Shown here: positions 57,312-64,000 of the stretch, piece by piece | How the letters are laid out: every line of letters starts with the position of its first letter | Numbering within the stretch: position 1 is the stretch's first letter | Origin: Rhizobium sp. J15 | Lineage (GTDB): Bacteria; Pseudomonadota; Alphaproteobacteria; Rhizobiales; Rhizobiaceae | Assembly (NCBI RefSeq): GCF_002531825.1 | Contig: NZ_NWSX01000018.1 | Location: 1-64,000 of the forward strand | DNA length: 64,000 bases | Direction of reading: 5' to 3' | Translations under genes and position numbers: made by a program | The notes under the pieces: model-generated | Told to the model about the DNA's origin: nothing | Seen by the model: the letters and a program-made list of their open reading frames with translations, nothing else | Database searches by the model: none

Positions 57312-59102
57312 ATGACTCGCAAGAAGCTCGATTTCCGCGCCGATGCCTATCGCCAGGTGCTCGGCTTTGTTTTCCGCCATTGGCGCCACCGGAAGGCATT
57401 GGTGGCCGCCATTATCGTGCTGGTGGTCGCCAGCACGCTGGCCGAAGTCATGGTGCCGGTCTTCTCCGGCCGCATCGTCGATGCCATCGCCGGCGGCAAT
57501 GCGGCCGATGGCGCGCTCAGCGCCTTCGCCGTCGTCGTCGTGCTCGGCCTGACGAGTGTCACGCTGCGCTGGTTCATCTTCAACGGCATCATCCGGCTGA
57601 CGCTGCGCATCATGGCCGATGTGGTCAATAACGGCTTCCACAAGGTGCAGCGTTTCTCCACCGACTGGCACGCCAACAGCTTTGCCGGCTCGACGGTGCG
57701 CAAGATCACCCGCGGCATGTGGGCGCTGGATTCGCTGAACGACCTGCTGCTTGTCGCCCTGCTGCCATCGGTCGTCATGCTGGTCGGCGCCAGCATCGTG
57801 CTCGGCAGCTACTGGCCTGTCATGGGCCTCTTCGTGGCCTTGGGTTCGCTGGTCTATATCGGCGTCACCGTGGCGCTTTCCATGGGCTTCGTGTCGCCGG
57901 CGGCAAGGCTTGCCAATGCCTGGGACACCAAGCTCGGGGGCTCGCTCGCCGATGCCATCAGCTGCAATTCGGTGGTCAAGGCCTTCGGCGCCGAGAAGCG
58001 CGAAGAGATGAGGCTCAATCACGTGCTCGGCAAGTGGGACAGCCGCACGCGCCGCACATGGAAGCGCGGCACGACGAGCGGCACCATCCAGGGCTTCATG
58101 ATGGTGTCGATGCAGGCAGGCATTCTCGGAACCGGCCTCGTCATGTGGCAGCGCGGCCTTGCGACGCCTGGCGACATCACCTTCGTGCTGGCGATGTTCT
58201 TCGTGCTGCAGGGGTATCTGCGCAATGTCGGCCAGGATATCCGCAACCTGCAGCGCGCCGTCAACGACATGGAAGAGCTGGTGCTGCTCGACAGGATGCC
58301 GCTCGGCATCGAGGACAGGCCGCATGCCAGGCCGATCGAGATCGGCGCGGGCGAGATCGTCTTCGATCGCGTCACCTTCCAGTATGGCGCGCATCCCACG
58401 CCGCTTTATGAGGACTTTTCGGTCATCATCAAGCCGGGCGAGCGCGTCGGCCTGGTCGGCCATTCGGGCTCGGGCAAGACGACCTTCGTCAAGCTCATCC
58501 AGCGCCTCTACGACGTCAACGCCGGCTCGATCCGCATCGACGGGCAGGATATCGCCGAGGTCAGGCAGGCGAGCCTGCGCGGCCAGATCGCCATCGTCCA
58601 GCAGGAACCGATCCTGTTCCACCGCACGCTGGCCGAAAACATCGCCTATGGCAGGCCCAACGCCTCGCGGCGGGAGATCGAGCAGGCGGCGAAACAGGCC
58701 AATGCCCACGGCTTCATCATGGAACTTCCCAAGGGCTATGAGACGATGGTGGGCGAGCGCGGCGTCAAGCTCTCGGGCGGCGAGCGGCAGCGCGTCGCCA
58801 TCGCCCGCGCCTTCCTGGCCGATGCGCCGGTGCTGATCCTCGACGAGGCGACCTCGAGCCTCGACAGCGAGAGCGAAGTGCAGATCCAAGAGGCCATGGA
58901 ACGCCTGATGGACGGCCGCACCACGCTCGTCATCGCCCACCGCCTTTCGACGGTCCGCGCGCTGGACCGCCTGCTCGTCTTCGACAAGGGCAAAATCGTC
59001 GAGGAAGGCGACCACCAGGCGCTGATCCGCCTCAACAACGGCATCTACCGCCGCCTGTTCGAACGCCAGGCGCTGGAACTGACCAAGGGGCTGGTGGCTT
59101 AA
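57312..59102 (+). CDS. ABC exporter (membrane domain fused to ATPase)
   Basis: A 596-residue type IV ABC half-transporter. Residues 20-320 are the six-helix membrane domain (ALVAAIIVLVVASTLAEVMV and on). The ATPase at about 350-590 has Walker A GHSGSGKTT, Q-loop IVQQEPILF, signature LSGGERQR, Walker B VLILDEATSSLD and H-loop VIAHRLS, all intact. It should act as a homodimer or with another half-transporter; the substrate could be a lipid, peptide or drug. ATG 57312 follows an AT-rich spacer, after the leader described above. The 3' end of the gene and following hairpin recur at 61011. Confidence 0.94.
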   Translation: MTRKKLDFRADAYRQVLGFVFRHWRHRKALVAAIIVLVVASTLAEVMVPVFSGRIVDAIAGGNAADGALSAFAVVVVLGLTSVTLRWFIFNGIIRLTLRIMADVVNNGFHKVQRFSTDWHANSFAGSTVRKITRGMWALDSLNDLLLVALLPSVVMLVGASIVLGSYWPVMGLFVALGSLVYIGVTVALSMGFVSPAARLANAWDTKLGGSLADAISCNSVVKAFGAEKREEMRLNHVLGKWDSRTRRTWKRGTTSGTIQGFMMVSMQAGILGTGLVMWQRGLATPGDITFVLAMFFVLQGYLRNVGQDIRNLQRAVNDMEELVLLDRMPLGIEDRPHARPIEIGAGEIVFDRVTFQYGAHPTPLYEDFSVIIKPGERVGLVGHSGSGKTTFVKLIQRLYDVNAGSIRIDGQDIAEVRQASLRGQIAIVQQEPILFHRTLAENIAYGRPNASRREIEQAAKQANAHGFIMELPKGYETMVGERGVKLSGGERQRVAIARAFLADAPVLILDEATSSLDSESEVQIQEAMERLMDGRTTLVIAHRLSTVRALDRLLVFDKGKIVEEGDHQALIRLNNGIYRRLFERQALELTKGLVA

Positions 59103-59135
59103 TTGAAAACGCCGGGGCTGACGCTCCGGCGTTTC
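59036..59135 (+). repeat. 100-bp direct repeat, copy 1 (end of ABC gene and its hairpin)
   Basis: Starts CAACGGCATCTACCGCCGCC and includes the last 22 codons of the exporter and the AAACGCCGGGGCTGACGCTC hairpin. It matches 61011-61110 at 98 of 100 positions; the differences are at 59106 (A versus G) and 59133 (T versus C). Confidence 0.95.
59107..59132 (+). terminator. Hairpin after the ABC exporter gene
   Basis: AACGCCGG and CCGGCGTT (59108-59133) flank a short GC loop, four bases after the stop. It ends in TTT, which is enough for a moderate terminator. The copy at 61082-61107 lacks one T of the run. Confidence 0.6.
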
Positions 59136-59373
59136 CGGCGACTGACGAGGGTCAACCTTCCCTCACATCATGCTCGGGCTAGTCCCGAACACTGCTTCCG
59201 TTCGATAGGGCAGCAGATCTTCGGCACAAGGCCGCGGATGACGCGTGTGGTTTGCCAACGACCGAAACGCGAGGCCACGGCTCTCAAACCACCGCCGCTT
59301 CCACCCAAACCACAGATTGACAACCTCCCATGCCTGCCTATCGTCGGCCGGCGAAGAAAACCTGGTGGTGCTT

Positions 59374-60132
59374 ATGCCTGGAGTGACGCGACATCTGATC
59401 GATCGAGGCGATGGCGCTGCCGTCGAGCTTTTTCAGGCCAAGGCGGCCAATGCCGCGCCGGCGGGCGCAATCCTGTTCGTTCACGGCAATCAGGGCGGCC
59501 GTCTCCTCGGCGCGAAGGAATTCGCCGATAGCGGAGCCTTGCTTCGCTTCTCGTCCGGCTTGAACATCACGGCGGCAGCCATCTCCCAGCCCGGCTTCGG
59601 CGCTTCGGAAGGCCCGGCCGATTTCTGCGGTCCATCCACCCAGCGGGCGATCATCGCCGCCCTCGCCTTCCTGAAACAACAGCCCTCCGTCGCGCCCGAG
59701 CGCATCGTCCTCTGCGGCAACAGCAGAGGCGCCGTCGCTTCGGCCATGGTCGCCGCCGAGCTTCCCGATCTCAGGGCCGTCATTCTATCAAGCGGCGTCT
59801 ATGATCTGGAAGCTGCCTTCAGAAGCAGTCCGCCCGGCCTGCAACGAGCAATCGAAACGGAAGCCGGCCTGTCGAAGCAAGCTTTCCTCACGCGCTCGGC
59901 CCTGCACCATGCGCATAAGATCCGGTCGGAGATACTCCTCCTGCACGGACGGCACGACGACCGCGCGCCCCTCGCCCAGGCCGAGAAATTCGCCGAAGCA
60001 CTGTCCGACGCCGGCGTCCCGGTCAGTCTCAGCATCTTCGAATGCGGGCATCGCATCCCGCGCGAAAACTCCCAGTCAGTCCTCCGGCCGTTCCTGCAAA
60101 GCATATTCGATCCTGTCGTGACCTATCACTAG
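59374..60132 (+). CDS. Alpha/beta hydrolase (S9/dienelactone-hydrolase-like)
   Basis: A 252-residue protein from ATG 59374 (GGTGGTG upstream). Core motifs: AGAILFVHGNQGGRLLGAKE (oxyanion region), nucleophile VLCGNSRGAVASAMVAAE, acid in LLLHGRHDDRAPLAQAEKFA and His in CGHRIPRENS. The catalytic triad is complete. The fold resembles prolyl-oligopeptidase-like and dienelactone hydrolases; substrate unknown. The gene lies inside the segment flanked by the two 100-bp direct repeats, so it may have been inserted into this locus. Confidence 0.85.
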   Translation: MPGVTRHLIDRGDGAAVELFQAKAANAAPAGAILFVHGNQGGRLLGAKEFADSGALLRFSSGLNITAAAISQPGFGASEGPADFCGPSTQRAIIAALAFLKQQPSVAPERIVLCGNSRGAVASAMVAAELPDLRAVILSSGVYDLEAAFRSSPPGLQRAIETEAGLSKQAFLTRSALHHAHKIRSEILLLHGRHDDRAPLAQAEKFAEALSDAGVPVSLSIFECGHRIPRENSQSVLRPFLQSIFDPVVTYH

Positions 60133-60274
60133 GCTCGCATGGCGGCTCTTCCGGCAATCAGGGTCCGATATTGTCCGACATGGCAACAACCGGACATTGC
60201 CTCCATTTCGCAACGTTGCTAGGCATGGTCAATTTCAGTCTCCCGATCATTCTTGGACCCTCCCGCGAGCACAT

Positions 60275-60966
60275 ATGAATTACGTCGCTGTTATGTTGGC
60301 TGGACTTGTCATTTTCGCTCTTCTGGTCATAGCCGCCGTCGTAATTCTCTTTCTCGGAATACGCCGCCTCTGGCGCCGAACGCAGCCCGATCAATCCTTT
60401 CGGAGAGGTCTCATCATAGCTCTCGGTCTGGGTGCTCTCGCGGCGCCCTTCATTGCTATGAAAGTTGCGGAGCGAAACTACGTTCTCGCTCGCGTTCCCC
60501 AACCGCTCGAAGTCGCGGAGATCGAATATCGTCTGAAGAATCCTGGGGCGCCGGTTTCATGCCCGGGGACAACGAGACCGGTTTCGTTGTCTACCGGCTG
60601 ACCGACGAAAGCGCAGACTGGGCGCGCAAACAAGGAAACCGGCTGGGCGATATGCTTGGCGGAGCAAAAGAACCGTGGCGCCAAACGCCTGTCGATGACA
60701 GCAGCGACGAACGAGCCACAAGCCTATGGCATCCCTACGACCGTGATGCTGATATGATGGCAGCAGGGCTCCCCTTGCGCCACCCTCCTACAATTTTTGA
60801 ATATCTGGAAAAATATGGCTTCACCATCCCGATCGAGAAAGGGCGCGACCAGGAAGCCGACCAGGCAATCCAGTCAGGTGGATCGTTCTATTCATATGGA
60901 AAAGGCGGCAGCGTCACAATCGTCGATCCGGGTCGGGGCAAGGTTTATTTCGCCTATGCCGGATAA
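60275..60966 (+). pseudogene. Frameshifted hypothetical membrane protein gene
   Basis: The first part from ATG 60275 reads MNYVAVMLAGLVIFALLVIA and more, with two apolar segments, up to a short GGGG run at 60545-60548. After that the original frame degrades to PVSCPGTTRPVSLSTG and stops at 60601, whereas a shifted frame continues as AGFMPGDNETGFVVYRLTDE, then a natural protein of 140 more residues ending GRGKVYFAYAG at 60966. Adding one G to the run joins the two into a continuous protein of about 230 residues. It is thus a disrupted gene or a homopolymer sequencing error. No family recognised; the C-terminal part is Asp/Gly/Tyr-rich and soluble. Confidence 0.6.
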
Positions 60967-61010
60967 TCATCCGCCACCGTTGAGAAGCCTGCTGATGCAT
61001 CCGGCGCAAT

Positions 61011-61110
61011 CAACGGCATCTACCGCCGCCTGTTCGAACGCCAGGCGCTGGAACTGACCAAGGGGCTGGTGGCTTAATTGGAAACGCCGGGGCTGACGCT
61101 CCGGCGTCTC
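61011..61110 (+). repeat. 100-bp direct repeat, copy 2
   Basis: Second copy of the exporter-end sequence, without the rest of the exporter gene. It begins at CAACGGCATCTACCGCCGCC, 44 bases after the stop of the frameshifted gene, and lies directly upstream of the small gene at 61129. Confidence 0.95.
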
Positions 61111-61128
61111 TGCAGCTTCACAGCAAAA

Positions 61129-61386
61129 ATGGAGAAGACAGCGTTGGAAGACGAAAAGCCGGACAAATTCGCGGTTGCTTACGGTGCACAGAAACTAGCG
61201 CTAACCAAGGTGATCCAGGCGCTGGTCGAAAATGCCAGTACATCTGATCCAGGCATACGGGATCGCATCATGGCATCAGTCGAAGCCTACCTGGCGACGA
61301 TCGAGCCGAAATCTGAACTCGAACAGGACTTTGCCGAACGCGCGCGAGCCTCTGTCGCGGTTCTCGTTCGGCCGCCGACTTCGTAG
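61129..61386 (+). CDS. Hypothetical helical protein, 85 residues
   Basis: ATG 61129 (a TTG at 61144 after GGAGA is an alternative) gives MEKTALEDEKPDKFAVAYGA, QKLALTKVIQALVENASTSD and RIMASVEAYLATIEPKSELE followed by DFAERARASVAVL. Natural composition, all helical, no membrane segment. It was probably the gene next to the exporter before the intervening segment arrived. No family recognised. Confidence 0.6.
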   Translation: MEKTALEDEKPDKFAVAYGAQKLALTKVIQALVENASTSDPGIRDRIMASVEAYLATIEPKSELEQDFAERARASVAVLVRPPTS

Positions 61387-61521
61387 CTGCGGGCGATCAC
61401 GCCGTCCTTTCGCAACCTCCCCTGCCGGTGTAGCACAAATTCGGCTGGCACTTCGCGCAACATCAGTTGCCAACGGAATTGCGAAGCGTAACGAGCAGTC
61501 GGACTGAACATTCCGACACCG

Positions 61522-62238
61522 TCACCGATCACTATTACGCAGGATTTCGCCCCTCTTCCCGTGGGCGATGTCCCAGAACTCATCAGCATCTTGACCGGGG
61601 CCGAAGAAATCATACGGATCGAATGGTGAAGCCCTAATGGCCTCCATGACGCGAGGATCATCGGCATGTTTAAGATGTACTTCGTGTACAGACATACCTC
61701 GCTCCTCAGAGAGACTTTTGGCAGTGGCCGCGGCTATTGCCACGAGTTCACGCAAATCCTCCACCGCAGCAGCCAAGTAATTTGCTCGCGTCCGGTTGAA
61801 CGAAAGAATACCGTCACCGCCAACGAGTTTCACCACTGCACGCTCGTCAAGCCACCTGAGGCCATGCTCTTCGGATGGAAACCCTTGATGCGCGAACACC
61901 TTGTCCCTCAGATCAACGATTCTCCGATGTTTTTCCATTTGGGCCGTCGTGTATCTCTTGGTGGCCCCGATGTGTCCTCGTGCAGCGCCCTTTGAGTGGG
62001 TTGCACGGCAGTAGGTAACGACCGCATCGACCATCAAAGATCCCGAAAATTTACTCCTTGCCATCGCGTTTGTTTGGATCTCCGCGATAGCATCAAGCGC
62101 TACAATGACGTCGCTTAACTCGGCCAAAACCGATGAAGCGGCCTCGTACTTCCGTATCGCATCGACCAATTCCTTGAGGTCGTTGTGCTTTGCAAGAGCC
62201 TTCCTAACCAGTGTCAGATCGATCGCCTTACGGTCCAC
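61522..62238 (-). CDS. Hypothetical protein with HEPN-like R-x5-H motif
   Basis: A 238-residue, mainly helical protein. The segment RIVDLRDKVFAHQGFPSEEH carries Arg111 and His117, i.e. an R-x5-H motif as in HEPN ribonucleases, preceded by helices with TNAMARSKFSGSLMVDAVVT. The C-terminal part is Glu/Asp-rich with FDPYDFFGPGQDADEF. It is more AT-rich than the exporter region. No partner nucleotidyltransferase is beside it. HEPN assignment rests on that motif and on the helical nature; a non-HEPN function is possible. Confidence 0.65.
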   Translation of the reverse strand: MDRKAIDLTLVRKALAKHNDLKELVDAIRKYEAASSVLAELSDVIVALDAIAEIQTNAMARSKFSGSLMVDAVVTYCRATHSKGAARGHIGATKRYTTAQMEKHRRIVDLRDKVFAHQGFPSEEHGLRWLDERAVVKLVGGDGILSFNRTRANYLAAAVEDLRELVAIAAATAKSLSEERGMSVHEVHLKHADDPRVMEAIRASPFDPYDFFGPGQDADEFWDIAHGKRGEILRNSDR

Positions 62239-62352
62239 GTGGTTCTCCTAAAAAACAATAGAATAATGCGTTGTTTGACATGAGAGCGTAGTCAGCCTGC
62301 TGTGATCACCTCTTTGACGGCCTTGCTGTGTCCGCCACCGGCTACCGAATAA

Positions 62353-62589
62353 GTGCAGTCTCCCCTCAGTCGCGAAGCGCGCCAGCGTTTTATAACGCGC
62401 GCTTTCAATACCGATAAAGAAGGACAAATCCACACGGCTGATCTGTTCATGTTGCTCCGCCTCGAAATTCGCGATGACCGGTGGCTTCGTGCCATGGAAG
62501 CAATCCGCAACTCGATTACGGTGACGGGTTCCAAGGTATATGTGCGCCTCTGTGAGCGAGATAGCCCAACCCACAGTGGCGCGCTGTAA
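62353..62589 (+). pseudogene. Remnant of Mu-type phage DUF3164 gene
   Basis: The frame encodes about 78 residues that follow the C-terminal part of DUF3164 proteins of Mu-like phages: RFITRAFNTDKEGQIHTADL, then LLRLEIRDDRWLRAMEAIRN and SITVTGSKVYVRLCERD. The full family protein is about 200 residues; the N-terminal two-thirds are absent and the upstream bases (62290-62350) show no matching sequence. It stands alone, with no other Mu gene, so I treat it as a fossil of a transposable phage or plasmid gene. Confidence 0.65.
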
Positions 62590-62646
62590 CCATCGATCTT
62601 ACGAGAGCTGTACCAAGATCATGCAGCGGACACAGCATCGTCTGAC

Positions 62647-63456
62647 TTACAAGCCATACTTCTGTCCCAAGCTCCGCAAGCCGCTTATCAGGCCGTCGAG
62701 TTCGGCGGTAAATGCCGCACCTTGCACTTTGCAAAGACCGACCATTTCCTGAAGCGCCTCAATGTTTTTTCCCTCCATTGCTCGGGCGTGTTGAAATTTG
62801 GCGATCATTTCCCGGTCAGGATTGAAGTATGCCAAGGGCGAGACGGGATAGTCGCGAGTCCTCTTAATCGTTTCAAGGTAGAGAGCTGCACGAGCTTTCA
62901 TTTCTTGAAGATGGTGAGCGGTGAGACCATCCAACAAAGGAGCGGCCTCGAGCCAAGGAGGTTGAATCGTCATGTTTGTCACAGCCAAGATTGCATGCCT
63001 GTATTCATCAAGGTCGTCCTTGAACGACTGGAGCAAGGGGTCATCGACTTCGGAAACTCCAGGCAGGACAGGAAAGCCCCGAGAGGAAAGCTGCGCCCTA
63101 ATGCCGATCAGCCTTTCGAGGTCGGGATAAAGAAGCCGCTCTGCCACAAGACTGTCTTTTCGGATGGTGAGCTCAACGAGCTGGTTGTGTCTTTGTCTCG
63201 CTTCCCTGTCATTATTCTTCGCACTTTCCAGGATTTCATTGTGGCGTCGTTGGGCAGCCTGGTCGGTAACCTGCATTTGTCGAACGGTCGCATATGCGGC
63301 AATCACCGCAGCGATGCCCGTAATCAAAGTTTGAAATTTCTCAAGGAAAAGCCAAAGCGGTTGCGGAGGGCCTCCGAAGGCGGCAGGAGGCACAATGGCC
63401 ATAAAAGCTATAACAGCCGCAGCGGCAACAACCGCGCCCCGTATATGTGCCGACAT
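62647..63456 (-). CDS. Hypothetical membrane protein with coiled coil, 269 residues
   Basis: An N-terminal pair of membrane segments (about residues 8-26, VAAAAVIAFMAIVPPAA, and 42-58, LITGIAAVIAAYATV) is followed by a charged coiled coil (AQRRHNEILESAKNNDREAR, QRHNQLVELTIRKDSLVAER) and a helical cytoplasmic domain. The layout resembles proteins of unknown function found in accessory regions of rhizobial genomes. AT-richer than the flanking core genes. No catalytic motif recognised. Confidence 0.7.
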   Translation of the reverse strand: MSAHIRGAVVAAAAVIAFMAIVPPAAFGGPPQPLWLFLEKFQTLITGIAAVIAAYATVRQMQVTDQAAQRRHNEILESAKNNDREARQRHNQLVELTIRKDSLVAERLLYPDLERLIGIRAQLSSRGFPVLPGVSEVDDPLLQSFKDDLDEYRHAILAVTNMTIQPPWLEAAPLLDGLTAHHLQEMKARAALYLETIKRTRDYPVSPLAYFNPDREMIAKFQHARAMEGKNIEALQEMVGLCKVQGAAFTAELDGLISGLRSLGQKYGL

Positions 63457-63703
63457 CAGATCCTCGGACTTATTTCAGCGATCTTTTTCACTTCCAACGA
63501 TTCGCGGCAAGCCAGGACTTTGTATGGTGCGTTGAGGCGCTCAAGGTCCTTCAGAAAGAAACACGCGAACTCTGGATCACAAGCGACCGCCATCCACCGT
63601 TGAACCGATCCGAGCAAAGGCGGCGCCAATGTCGATCCGCACCCTCCCAGGCAAGGCGATAGCGCTTTAGGGTAACCTGCCCGCTCACCCGAGGAGCTCT
63701 GAT

Positions 63704-64000
63704 ATGGCCGAGGTCTTGCTGTTCCACCATGCCCAAGGGCTGACCCCGGGTGTGCGCGCCTTCGCCGATGACATCAGGGCCGCCGGTCACACCGTGCACA
63801 CGCCCGACCTCTTCGGCGGACGCACCTTCCCAAGCATCGACGAGGGTCTTGCCTATATCGGCGAGATTGGATTCGACGACATCCGGGAGCGCGGCGTCCG
63901 CATCGCCGAAGACCTGCCGACCGCGCTGGTCTATGCCGGCTTCTCCTTCGGCGTGCTGCCGGCGCAGAAGCTGGCGCAGACACGGCCCGGCGCTCGCGGC
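63704..64000 (+). CDS. Dienelactone hydrolase family protein, C-terminus outside window
   Basis: The frame begins at ATG 63704 (GAGGAG upstream) and is open to the window end, 99 residues. It starts MAEVLLFHHAQGLTPGVRAF, with the HHAQGLT oxyanion region of this group, GHTVHTPDLFGGRTFPSIDE and the start of the nucleophile strand LVYAGFSFGVLPAQKLAQ, where Ser of GFSFG replaces the usual Cys of dienelactone hydrolases. The remaining catalytic residues are outside. Likely a small serine hydrolase. Confidence 0.85.
   Translation, partial: MAEVLLFHHAQGLTPGVRAFADDIRAAGHTVHTPDLFGGRTFPSIDEGLAYIGEIGFDDIRERGVRIAEDLPTALVYAGFSFGVLPAQKLAQTRPGARG

Noticed and set aside
57153..59015. 620-codon open frame antisense to the ABC exporter
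   Set aside because: It mirrors the exporter's high GC3, its translation is Asp/Arg/His-rich without any motif, and the sense gene has all catalytic motifs.
1..64000. CRISPR arrays and tRNA or rRNA genes
   Set aside because: No regularly spaced repeats with unique spacers and no tRNA cloverleaf or rRNA sequence was recognised; a covariance-model scan would be decisive for tRNAs.

Overview
The window looks like a chromosomal stretch of a Rhizobium-type alphaproteobacterium. Evidence is the high-GC coding with strong GC3, a BA14K-family secreted protein, several dispersed palindromic intergenic repeats of the kind common in Rhizobium, and small proteins that look like conserved rhizobial ORFs. 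Family assignments were made by recognising motifs in the translations; no database search was run.

Region 1 (1-28955, mostly minus strand) is the late module of a podovirus-type prophage. Read from right to left it holds small and large terminase, a small conserved protein, portal, Bbp19-like protein, scaffold, major capsid, Bbp16-like cement protein, a hypothetical, an SGNH-hydrolase-like tail protein, T7 gp11- and gp12-like tail tube proteins, gp13- and gp14-like core proteins, two large internal virion proteins, a tail fibre and a lysis cassette that runs off the left edge. The capsid genes resemble Bordetella phage BPP-1 and the tail/core genes resemble T7. No integrase, repressor, replication gene or reverse transcriptase is visible. 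Two plus-strand or foreign blocks interrupt the late module. Block A (11.4-15.6 kb) carries a chloroperoxidase-like hydrolase, an AT-richer three-gene cassette (GHKL ATPase, STAS-like protein, membrane-anchored protein) that is the best candidate here for an undescribed system, and two small rhizobial proteins. Block B (23.0-26.9 kb) carries an OLD-family ATPase-nuclease.

Region 2 (29-34.3 kb) starts with two OafA-type acyltransferases next to the terminase, followed by a glycine-rich secreted protein, a BA14K protein and a lipoprotein. Region 3 (34.4-36.7 kb) is an OmpR-type two-component system plus a 35-residue membrane peptide. Region 4 (36.9-42.5 kb) has three HxlR regulators, each divergent from a redox enzyme and two of them with visible dyads between, plus a cryptic LAS-type metallopeptidase. 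Region 5 (42.6-47.5 kb) holds a small kinase, an AsnC/Lrp regulator divergent from argininosuccinate synthase, an RBBP9-like hydrolase and a second Lrp regulator.

Region 6 (47.5-57 kb) is mixed chromosomal content: a DUF1906-SH3-CHAP wall hydrolase, a nucleotidyltransferase, an MFS transporter, VOC and DHFR-like proteins, a phosphodiester glycosidase, a lone RelA/SpoT synthetase-domain protein and a GFA protein. Region 7 (57.1-64 kb) has an ABC exporter with a leader peptide and hairpin-rich leader. The last 100 bp of that locus recur 1975 bp downstream with two mismatches, and they flank a hydrolase gene and a frameshifted gene. Beyond lie an HEPN-like hypothetical, a Mu-type DUF3164 remnant, a membrane hypothetical and a partial dienelactone hydrolase.
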